From NCBI GenBank assembly GCA_049965775.1, contig JBMFVX010000116.1, forward strand, positions 1 through 9,598: a stretch of 9,598 nt of DNA. Direction: 5' to 3'. Source of the DNA: JABEVB01 sp049965775 (GTDB lineage Bacteria > Planctomycetota > Phycisphaerae > WQYP01). Of the stretch, positions 1-6,026 are shown one piece after another. The notes beneath the pieces are model-generated. The model had not been told where the DNA came from. It worked only from the letters and a program-made list of their open reading frames with translations, and did not search any database. Positions within the stretch are counted from its first letter, which is position 1, and every line of letters begins with the position of its first letter. The position numbers and the translations under genes are program-made.

Positions 1-68
1 CTGAACTCAAAGAGATGATCGCACGCGGGGAGAACATCGGATGCAGGTGATATGGGAGCTTAAGTTAA
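1..68. other. Window edge, no intact coding frame
   Basis: All three forward frames contain stop codons here (TGA at 16-18 in frame 1, TGA at 2-4 in frame 2, TGA at 48-50 and TAA at 66-68 in frame 3), although the neighbouring sigma factor should have its N-terminal region 2 here. Frame 1 at 40-51 reads DAGD, which is reminiscent of the acidic DAED motif of ECF region 2 but is followed by a TAA at 61-63. This may be decayed 5' sequence of the sigma gene, sequence error, or unrelated sequence joined to it. I cannot decide between these. Confidence 0.4.
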
Positions 69-473
69 TGGCATTCGTCACTGCATCAATATCAGCCGGG
101 CAGACCCTTTAAGCCATGGCTGTTTACCATTGCATGGCGCACCTGTCAAAACGCCAACCGTCGGCGGCAGCCGGTGCAAAGCCAGGCGACTATCGAAGAT
201 TTTGCCCCGACCGACGCCGATCCAGTTGACGCACTCGCCCAACGCGAAGCCAACGACAACCTCTGGCGATTTGCCCGCGAGGCGCTGGGGGAGCAGCCCT
301 TTGCCGCAGTGTGCCTGTTTTACATTGAAGAAATGCCGATAAAAGATATCGCCGCCGTGCTTGGCCTTACGCCGGAGGCTGCCAAGGTTACGCTGCACAG
401 GGCGCGTAAAACCCTGCTGGCACGTTTACCAAAAGACACTTTCGCCGGTGTCGGCACAGGAGAAACAACATGA
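69..473 (+). CDS. ECF-type RNA polymerase sigma-70 factor, 5' end truncated or disrupted
   Basis: The readable frame codes for about 134 residues. It starts inside the end of sigma region 2 (LHQYQPGRPFKPWLFTIAWR, 81-140, matching the usual 'RPF..WLFTIA' DNA-melting/-10 recognition end). A variable linker follows (ATIEDFAPTDADPVDAL), then a complete region 4 helix-turn-helix for -35 recognition (IKDIAAVLGLTPEAAKVTLHRARKTLLARL). It would direct RNA polymerase to a small regulon. No ATG lies in frame between the TAA at 66-68 and region 4. The first conventional start is GTG at 174, which would leave region 4 alone and probably a non-functional sigma factor. The N-terminal ~70-80 residues expected of an ECF factor are missing or out of frame. 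Its TGA overlaps the next gene's ATG (ATGA), as expected for a translationally coupled sigma/anti-sigma pair. ECF identity is secure; whether the gene is intact is doubtful. Confidence 0.8.
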   Translation, partial: WHSSLHQYQPGRPFKPWLFTIAWRTCQNANRRRQPVQSQATIEDFAPTDADPVDALAQREANDNLWRFAREALGEQPFAAVCLFYIEEMPIKDIAAVLGLTPEAAKVTLHRARKTLLARLPKDTFAGVGTGETT

Positions 474-904
474 GCAATTTTGATTTTGAGCCGGAAGACC
501 ACAAGCTAGCTGAGCGTCTGCGACACGCCGCAGATGCTGATACCACGACATTTTCCGCAAGGTTGCACGAACAAATCATGGATGCGGTTAACGCAACGGC
601 CGCACGGCGAAACCGCCTGCGCATGGCTTGGGGTGTTGGATTGTCGGCGGCGGCAGTTGTGGCCATCAGTCTGCTGCTGCGCCCACATACCACTTCAAAA
701 ACAACAGCGCCGAGCGGCCCCATCCAAACGGCCGCCACACCGCCGTCACTTGGCGCCTTGTCGGCGATGTTTGTTCCAGACAAGCTCAACAGCCTGCTGC
801 CAAGCCAAACAATGGGGCTACAGACCGATGCCACCCATTTTGCCGGCTTTTTATGGCAGCAGATTGATTTTGTGCCCGAGCATGGCGGCGGCCATGCCCA
901 GTGA
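470..904 (+). CDS. Single-pass membrane protein, putative anti-sigma factor partner
   Basis: This is a 144-residue protein with a short charged N-terminal region (residues 1-50, rich in Asp/Glu and Arg) and one strong transmembrane helix at about 53-70, preceded by a positive patch (RRNRLR, 46-51). The patch places the N terminus in the cytoplasm. A Thr/Pro/Ala-rich, low-complexity C-terminal part follows on the outside. A good ribosome site (AGGAG at 458-462) lies 7 bases before the ATG. The overlap with the ECF sigma gene and the topology are typical of membrane anti-sigma factors, which hold the sigma factor through the cytoplasmic segment. The role is inferred from context only: the protein has no cysteine, so the zinc anti-sigma motif (HxxxCxxC) is absent, and I recognise no named domain. 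Residues 12-40 (helical, ending in LHEQIMDAV) are the likely sigma-binding part if the assignment is right. Confidence 0.7.
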   Translation: MSNFDFEPEDHKLAERLRHAADADTTTFSARLHEQIMDAVNATAARRNRLRMAWGVGLSAAAVVAISLLLRPHTTSKTTAPSGPIQTAATPPSLGALSAMFVPDKLNSLLPSQTMGLQTDATHFAGFLWQQIDFVPEHGGGHAQ

Positions 905-1007
905 CAACCCCATTGATGATATTATGCAACCAAACCACAAACCCGAAATCCGCGCACGGTAAATACCTGCACTCGATGCGTCGGCACAAAACTTATCTTG
1001 CAACCAG

Positions 1008-1751
1008 CTATCGGCGCTTCGCCTGATACACCCTCGCCGCCGCCACCAAACCCGCAAAAAGGGATTGATGCTGCGGCTCGGCCATGGCCTCCGCATGCCA
1101 CTGTACACCCAGCCAGAACGCAAGCGTCGCATCTTCGATCGCTTCCACCGTGCCGTCCGGCGCCACGCCGGTGGCCGTCAAACCATGTCCCAACCGTGCC
1201 AGCCCCTGGCGGTGGCGCGAGTTCACTTTGAGTTTAAGCTCTCCGCATAACCTCTGCAGCCGGCTGCCCGGAGCTACGGCAACATCGTGCCAGGCATTGC
1301 GGTCGGTAACATTCAGCGGATCACCCGCGTGAAGCACCGCCCCCGGCAGGCCCGCTTCGGGCAGGTACTGATGCAGCGTGCCGCCACGCTGCACGTTCAT
1401 TTCCTGAAAGCCAAGGCATATCCCCAGCGTGGGTATGTTTGCCTGCTCCGCCAGCGCCAGCATCGCTAAATCAAAAGCCTGCCGCCTCTCGTGCATCAGA
1501 CGAGTCTTGGCATGCAGCGGCTGACCATACAGAGCCGGGTTAAGGTCGTCGCCGCCGGCAAACACCAGCCCATCGAGCCGCGATAGCATCTCTTCGCGAA
1601 GCGTATGATCGTGCGTCTGCGGCAACAGCAGCGGCAGGCCGCCTGCGCCGGCCACCGCATCGGCATAAACCGCCGGCGATTCAAATGTCGGCGGATTGCT
1701 GAGAGCATCGGCGTTGTCGGTCGTAATGCCTATAATCGGCCGCAGCGCCAT
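1008..1751 (-). CDS. Gamma-glutamyl-gamma-aminobutyrate hydrolase family protein (peptidase C26, PuuD-like)
   Basis: This is a 247-residue class-I glutamine-amidotransferase-fold hydrolase. Family members cleave gamma-glutamyl bonds, for example in putrescine breakdown (PuuD) or in folate polyglutamate. Visible motifs, counted from the chosen start, are: N-terminal strand RPIIGITTD (4-12); FAGGDDLNPALYG (64-76), the usual 'GG.D..P..Y' loop; nucleophile elbow GICLGFQEMN with Cys112; VNSRHRQG (176-183), matching the family's 'VNS.H.Q'; and GVQWHAE with catalytic His219 and Glu221. Relative to the common family pattern, GICRG is GICLG and WHPE is WHAE. The catalytic triad itself is present. I chose ATG at 1751 because GGAG lies 9 bases upstream and the family starts right before this strand. 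An upstream ATG at 1799 adds 16 atypical residues and lacks a clear ribosome site. It lies 60 bases after gmhB and may be co-transcribed. No put genes are nearby, so the substrate is unknown. Confidence 0.9.
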   Translation of the reverse strand: MALRPIIGITTDNADALSNPPTFESPAVYADAVAGAGGLPLLLPQTHDHTLREEMLSRLDGLVFAGGDDLNPALYGQPLHAKTRLMHERRQAFDLAMLALAEQANIPTLGICLGFQEMNVQRGGTLHQYLPEAGLPGAVLHAGDPLNVTDRNAWHDVAVAPGSRLQRLCGELKLKVNSRHRQGLARLGHGLTATGVAPDGTVEAIEDATLAFWLGVQWHAEAMAEPQHQSLFAGLVAAARVYQAKRR

Positions 1752-1811
1752 GACATAATTCTCCAGCTTATAAAAGCCATCATCAGCAGATAGATTCATC
1801 TGCCGCCGCAG

Positions 1812-2861
1812 TTATTTCGACTGCCCCATTCGCAGCAGCGCCAGTACCATCACTTCGCCGACCAGCGCCGCGAGCAACCACTCAATGGCTCCAAGTTGTT
1901 CACTGGTTTTGTTAAACCACCAGTTGTTATCAATCGGTACATTAAGAGCTGCGACCGCATCCCACGCCGCCATTGCAAGAAACAAAAGAGCCACGAACTG
2001 CACCATTGCCGCCAAAAACATTTCACGCGTAAACTCATGCGAGTGTCGTCCATGGTTTAAATGCCGCAACTGCTGCAGCATTTGCTCAAGGATGTCCAAA
2101 TGATCGCCCGATTCTGTTACTTCAGCGGCCGTTTTGCCCGCACTTCCTGCGGCGCCCGCCGCCGGCGCCGCGCCGGCCGGCAGTATCTGCGATGGTAATT
2201 GCGGCTTCACAACCGGCGCGGAGGTATCCCGCTCTTCCCGTGCGGCCGGGGCCTGTGGCGCAGCCGCGGCAGACGGCGGCGGCTCCGGCGGAGGATTCGC
2301 CCCTTCGCGCACAATAATGCGCGCTGCATCTGCCAGCGATGCCACAACAAAATCAGGCTTTGCCTCCCCATCGCCACCGGCAACAGCTGTGGGCGCATTA
2401 CTAAGCAAAATCGTGCGGCAGCCGGCGGCAGCGCCGGCATCTACGTCGCGCGGTTGGTCGCCGATCATCCAGCTTTGAGCCAAATCAAGGTTTAACTCGC
2501 CCGCCGCGTGCAGCAACATACCCGGCTTGGGTTTGCGCCACGGATGGTCTTGCCTGTACTCCGCAACAGGCGCATCAGGATGATGCGGCGAATAGTAAAT
2601 GGCATCAACCAGAGCATCGGCCTGCCGCTTAAGCTGGCGGCACATCTCATCGTTCACCGCTTTGACAGCGGCTTCATCAAACAGCCCGCGCGCCACCCCG
2701 CTTTGGTTAGACACCACCACAATGCGATATCCCAGCCGCCTTAACGATGCAATGGCCGTGGCGGCTCCGGGCAGCAGCTTAACCCCCGCCGGATCTCCCA
2801 AATAGCCGTCGTTGGCAATGATCGTGTTGTCCCGGTCCATAAAGACCGCCCGAATGGCCAT
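1812..2861 (-). CDS. gmhB: D-glycero-beta-D-manno-heptose 1,7-bisphosphate 7-phosphatase (GmhB-like HAD) fused to a C-terminal membrane domain
   Basis: This is a 349-residue protein. Residues 1-185 are a HAD-IIIA phosphatase of the GmhB type: nucleophile and acid Asp9/Asp11 in MDRDNT, motif II SNQSGVARG (51-59), RKPKPGML (109-116), and motif IV GDQPRDVDAG (134-143). GmhB removes the 7-phosphate from heptose 1,7-bisphosphate, the step between the two HldE reactions. Typical GmhB stops near 180-190 residues. Here a Pro/Ala-rich linker follows (about 187-248), then an amphipathic segment (DILEQMLQQLRHL) and two hydrophobic helices (about 281-301 and 323-343). The enzyme is therefore probably tethered to the inner membrane. 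The zinc-loop cysteines of E. coli GmhB appear replaced (Ser91, His106, Trp108; His93 kept), and DRDGT is DRDNT. The start has GAGG 9 bases upstream. hldE next door supports the pathway. The exact sugar substrate is inferred. Confidence 0.87.
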   Translation of the reverse strand: MAIRAVFMDRDNTIIANDGYLGDPAGVKLLPGAATAIASLRRLGYRIVVVSNQSGVARGLFDEAAVKAVNDEMCRQLKRQADALVDAIYYSPHHPDAPVAEYRQDHPWRKPKPGMLLHAAGELNLDLAQSWMIGDQPRDVDAGAAAGCRTILLSNAPTAVAGGDGEAKPDFVVASLADAARIIVREGANPPPEPPPSAAAAPQAPAAREERDTSAPVVKPQLPSQILPAGAAPAAGAAGSAGKTAAEVTESGDHLDILEQMLQQLRHLNHGRHSHEFTREMFLAAMVQFVALLFLAMAAWDAVAALNVPIDNNWWFNKTSEQLGAIEWLLAALVGEVMVLALLRMGQSK

Positions 2862-2934
2862 GACCGCTGCCTCACTATTTTCCAGCTTTTAAAGCATCTC
2901 TTACACGGTGCCCGCACACGCGGCACGCCACGTT

Positions 2935-2960
2935 ACTATAACATCATCCATGCGTTTCAA
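2935..2960 (-). promoter_or_regulatory. Candidate extended -10 promoter for gmhB
   Basis: On the minus strand TATAGT (2940-2935) is preceded directly by TGT, giving an extended -10 element (TGnTATAGT). A TTGAAA hexamer lies at 2960-2955, 14 bases upstream, which is shorter than the usual 16-18 spacing, so the extended -10 would carry most of the recognition. The start point would fall near 2928, leaving a leader of about 67 bases before the gmhB ATG. It sits in the 268-base gap after hldE. This is a pattern match only. Confidence 0.35.
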
Positions 2961-3092
2961 CGCCCCGGTGCGCTGTCTGGCCGCCCGCACCGCAACCCAA
3001 CCAGCCCAGCCAAAACCCCGCTATGGCCTGTTGGCCTGCCGATGCCCAGCAAGCGGCAATTGTATACAAGCCAATATGCCGCCGGCCATTTC

Positions 3093-3112
3093 GGCCCTTC
3101 ATAGTCAGGGCC
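3093..3112 (-). terminator. Hairpin just after hldE, weak terminator candidate
   Basis: GGCCCT and AGGGCC form a perfect 6-bp stem around an 8-base loop, 18-37 bases past the hldE TAG. No run of T follows on the minus strand, so it is not a textbook intrinsic terminator. It could act as a pause or 3'-end-protecting structure, or be chance. Together with the candidate promoter downstream it hints that hldE and gmhB may be separate transcripts. Confidence 0.3.
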
Positions 3113-3129
3113 ATTAACCAGAGAGTCTC

Positions 3130-4614
3130 CTACAACTTCGACCGTTCCACCACCGCCGTGGTAGATCGGCCCGCCAGCAGCGGCGCAAGCACCACCTGGC
3201 CGCCGCGCTGTTTTACCACATCGGCTCCGGCAATGGGCTTGTTTTCGTAATCGGCTCCCTTTACCAGCACATCGGGCTGCAACGCCTCAACAAGCTGCTG
3301 CGGCGTGTCGTCCTCAAATGCCACCACATAGTCCACCGCCTGCAGCGCGGCCAAAACCGCCAGCCGATCCTGCAGGCTATTGATGGGCCGCTTGGAGCCT
3401 TTCAGCCGGCGCACCGAGTCATCACTGTTTACGCCCACCACCAGCAAGTCCCCCTGACTACGCGCAAACTGCAGGTACTGCACATGCCCCGCATGGAGAA
3501 TGTCAAATACGCCATTCGTAAATACAATCTTGCGGCCCTGCCGGCGCTGCTCAGAAAGTGTCGCCGCCAGCCACGAAACCTCCGCCGCTTTGGCCGCCGT
3601 TGAGCCTTGCGCCCGGCGCAGCTCGGCGAGTATCTCGCCGCGCGACAGCGGCACACAGCCAAAACGCTCTACTTCCAGCCCACCGGCAATGTTGCCCAAA
3701 TCCACCGCCATGCTCCAGCTTGCCTTGCACGCACACGCCAGCGCCAGCATCGCCAGCACCATGTCGCCGGCCCCGGTAACGTCGTATACGTTTCGCGCCC
3801 GCGTGGTGTGCATGCGTCCCGGCTTATCTTTTTCCAGCAGGTACATGCCGTGCCGATCCAGCGTGAGCACGCAGGCCTCAAGCTGCAACTGGCCCATCAA
3901 CATTTTGCCAAGCGCCGCCGCTTCAACCATGACATCATTCATGCGCAGGCCCGTGGCGGCTTCGGCCTCCGTACGGTTGGGGGTAATAGCTGTTGCGCCG
4001 CGGTACCGCGAATAATTGCGAATAGATGCCGGGTCTACCAGCACAGCAACGCCCGCCTTGCGAGCCATGGAAATAATTTCCTGGCACAGGTCATCGGTCA
4101 GCAGCCCCTTGTTGTAATCTTCAATACATAGCGCCTGCACCTGCGGCAAACTATCAGCGATTTTGCTTAGCAGTTCGTTCCGCGCCGCAGCGGCAATCGG
4201 CTCGGTTTCCTCCAGGTCCAACCGCAGCATCTGTTGTGGATGGCGGTGCTGCGCCAAGCCCACAAAACGGGTTTTGGTGCACGTGGGCCGGTCTGCTGCC
4301 GTCATAATCAACTCGGTATTTACGCCCGCCTGCGCCAGAATGCCCACCACCGCACGCCCCGCATCATCCTGGCCAACCACGCCCGCCAGCGAACAGCGCG
4401 CACCCAACGCCGTCAAAAACGCCGCCACATTACCTGCTCCGCCAGCCTGGCGTTCGCGCCGCCGCTCACGCACCACCGGCACCGGCGCTTCAGGGCTTAA
4501 ACGCTCGGCATCGCCATACACATATTGGTCCAATATTAAATCGCCCACCACCAAAATGTGCGGCTGGCCAAAGGCCTCCAGTGCAGTTGCGAGTTCGGCT
4601 GGAGAATGTTGCAT
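3130..4614 (-). CDS. hldE: Bifunctional D-glycero-beta-D-manno-heptose-7-phosphate kinase / heptose-1-phosphate adenylyltransferase
   Basis: This 494-residue cytoplasmic enzyme of ADP-heptose synthesis has two domains, as in E. coli HldE (about 477 residues). Residues 1-335 are a PfkB/ribokinase-like kinase: substrate-binding region GDLILDQYVYGDAERLSPEAP (24-44), the glycine motif AGGAGNVA (57-64), NRTEAEAATG (213-222), and the catalytic anion-hole motif DVTGAGD with Asp284 as the base. Residues about 360-494 are a nucleotidyltransferase: FTNGVFDILHAGHVQYL (365-381) with the HxGH motif, LKGSKRPINSLQDRL, LVKGADY (450-456), and the final STT motif (484-486). It makes heptose 1,7-bisphosphate and, after GmhB acts, ADP-heptose. 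The ribosome site is weak: GGAG lies too far (about 20 bases) from the ATG, though the start fits the family's length. It is separated from lpxK by 186 bases in which I see no gene. Family assignment is firm. Confidence 0.97.
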   Translation of the reverse strand: MQHSPAELATALEAFGQPHILVVGDLILDQYVYGDAERLSPEAPVPVVRERRRERQAGGAGNVAAFLTALGARCSLAGVVGQDDAGRAVVGILAQAGVNTELIMTAADRPTCTKTRFVGLAQHRHPQQMLRLDLEETEPIAAAARNELLSKIADSLPQVQALCIEDYNKGLLTDDLCQEIISMARKAGVAVLVDPASIRNYSRYRGATAITPNRTEAEAATGLRMNDVMVEAAALGKMLMGQLQLEACVLTLDRHGMYLLEKDKPGRMHTTRARNVYDVTGAGDMVLAMLALACACKASWSMAVDLGNIAGGLEVERFGCVPLSRGEILAELRRAQGSTAAKAAEVSWLAATLSEQRRQGRKIVFTNGVFDILHAGHVQYLQFARSQGDLLVVGVNSDDSVRRLKGSKRPINSLQDRLAVLAALQAVDYVVAFEDDTPQQLVEALQPDVLVKGADYENKPIAGADVVKQRGGQVVLAPLLAGRSTTAVVERSKL

Positions 4615-4800
4615 GGTTTATCGCCGCAATGGCGCTCCTGCTTAAATGCGGTGTTCCCGCTCACACACAAAACTTCAACCCACCTCGCCGCCACTCCCTG
4701 CATTTCGGGCATTTTGGGCCGTCGCTGAGGCCAGCCAAGTCGCGCTGCAGGATTAACCAGCCCGAGAGGCACCGGGTTACCGGATGCCGGCCGGCTTACG

Positions 4801-5850
4801 TCAGCCTGCCTCGATCACCTCGGCCAAAGCCGACCGCCACTGGTGCTCCTGTACCGGGTTGCGTATGCAACTTTCGATGCGCACATGCCAAATCGGCAAC
4901 CCGGCCCGCGACGCTGTGTTTAATTTTACCGCGTCTTTTTGTGTCGTCACATACGCGCAGGCTCGGTGTTCCCTGGCTGACGCTTCCATAGCCGCAAAGT
5001 CCTTGCCAACGTCATAGTTATGATGATCGCCAAACCAGCAGCCCGCCAAAACGTGCAACCCCAGGCTGCGCACCGTGCTCAAAAAGCCATCCGGATTGCC
5101 GACACCGGCAAACAGCACCACCGGCTGGCCGGCCAACGGCACCGCGCGGCCTGCCGCATCAAACAGCCCCGTCACCTGCGTGCTTTGCTGATAAATATGC
5201 TTGGGGCCAACCCACTGCGAAAGCAGGTCCGCTGCAAGGTCGGCAAGTTCCGGCGATACCTGCTCACATCGGGTAAGCATTATATGCGTAGCCCGCGACA
5301 AATTACCCGGCGGCTCGCGCCACGACCCCCGCGGAAACAGTCCTGGAATGCCCATTGGGCTGGTGGTGTCTATCAGCACTATGTTCATGTCGCGGCCTAT
5401 CCGCCGATGCTGAAAGCCATCGTCCAACACCAGCACCTCGGCTTGATGCTTCTCGATCGCCTCCCGGCCGCCGGCCACCCGGTCGGCATTCACCACAACC
5501 GGCACACCGGGACAGCTTTGCCGAATGACAAGCACCTCATCCGCAACACCCCCGCGCGGTGCGCCATATCCACGGGTAAGCACCGCCGGCCGCTTTCCCA
5601 ACTGCTCAAGATATTTCACCACCATAATGACCGTCGGCGTTTTGCCCGTGCCACCAGTGGTAATATTACCGACCGAAATCACCGGCACCGGCAGTTTAAC
5701 CACCGGCTTAACACCCCGGTCAAACGCACGGTTGCGCACATAAACGACCGCCCCATACGGCCATGAAATTAACCGCAGCAGCCCGCGCACCAGCGCCGGC
5801 AGCAACCCGGCCGCCTCGCCACTTATAATGCGCCTGTACCACTGTTCCAT
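4801..5850 (-). CDS. lpxK: Tetraacyldisaccharide 4'-kinase (lipid A biosynthesis)
   Basis: This 349-residue membrane-associated P-loop kinase phosphorylates the 4' position of the tetraacyldisaccharide 1-phosphate to give lipid IVA. The N-terminal helix region with hydrophobic stretches (about 15-38) would sit on the inner membrane. Motifs are: Walker A-type VGNITTGGTGKTP (60-72), the LTRGYG motif (91-96), catalytic/metal region VLVLDDGFQHRRI (139-151), FPRGSWREP (172-180), AGVGNPDGF (248-256), FGDHHNY (273-279) and TTQKDAVKL (302-310). All are the usual LpxK signatures and the length is normal for the family. No strong Shine-Dalgarno is visible before the ATG (only a GCGGA). The 176-base gap after leuS contains no supported gene. 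It shows that the organism makes lipid A and hence has an outer membrane. Confidence 0.97.
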   Translation of the reverse strand: MEQWYRRIISGEAAGLLPALVRGLLRLISWPYGAVVYVRNRAFDRGVKPVVKLPVPVISVGNITTGGTGKTPTVIMVVKYLEQLGKRPAVLTRGYGAPRGGVADEVLVIRQSCPGVPVVVNADRVAGGREAIEKHQAEVLVLDDGFQHRRIGRDMNIVLIDTTSPMGIPGLFPRGSWREPPGNLSRATHIMLTRCEQVSPELADLAADLLSQWVGPKHIYQQSTQVTGLFDAAGRAVPLAGQPVVLFAGVGNPDGFLSTVRSLGLHVLAGCWFGDHHNYDVGKDFAAMEASAREHRACAYVTTQKDAVKLNTASRAGLPIWHVRIESCIRNPVQEHQWRSALAEVIEAG

Positions 5851-6026
5851 ATGTTTGTCCGCAATTTATTCGTCGGCGCGTAAACGCGGCGTGATCAACC
5901 ACGCCCAGCCCCGCCCGATCAGCCGCCTTCTATTTGCGGGAGCGAGCGCCCCCTGTGGCGCGGGCTGCCAGCCTGGCAAACATCGTACGCAAAGGCCTGC
6001 AAAGCCGCAGCCTCACACGGCGGCAG

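Noticed and set aside
1009..1026. Short hairpin (GGCG / CGCC with a 3-base loop) at the end of the C26 gene, as a shared terminator for the convergent genes
   Set aside because: The stem is only 4 bp plus a bulged 3-bp extension, overlaps the C26 coding end and is not followed by a T run on either strand.
1752..1799. Upstream ATG at 1799 for the C26 hydrolase
   Set aside because: It adds 16 residues not seen in the family and lacks a clear ribosome site, whereas ATG at 1751 has GGAG 9 bases upstream and starts at the first conserved strand.
3500..4131. Two long plus-strand frames antisense to hldE
   Set aside because: Both overlap the hldE kinase domain entirely and look like reverse-strand shadows, with no recognisable motifs.
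5020..5766. A 248-codon plus-strand open frame antisense to lpxK
   Set aside because: Shadow of lpxK with His/Arg/Gln-rich composition, no domain and no ribosome site.
5930..6016. A 28-codon arginine-rich minus-strand frame (GTG start, with an internal ATG at 5983) in the leuS-lpxK gap
   Set aside because: There is no ribosome site before either start and it is short enough to arise by chance in GC-rich DNA. It would need conservation in relatives to be taken seriously.
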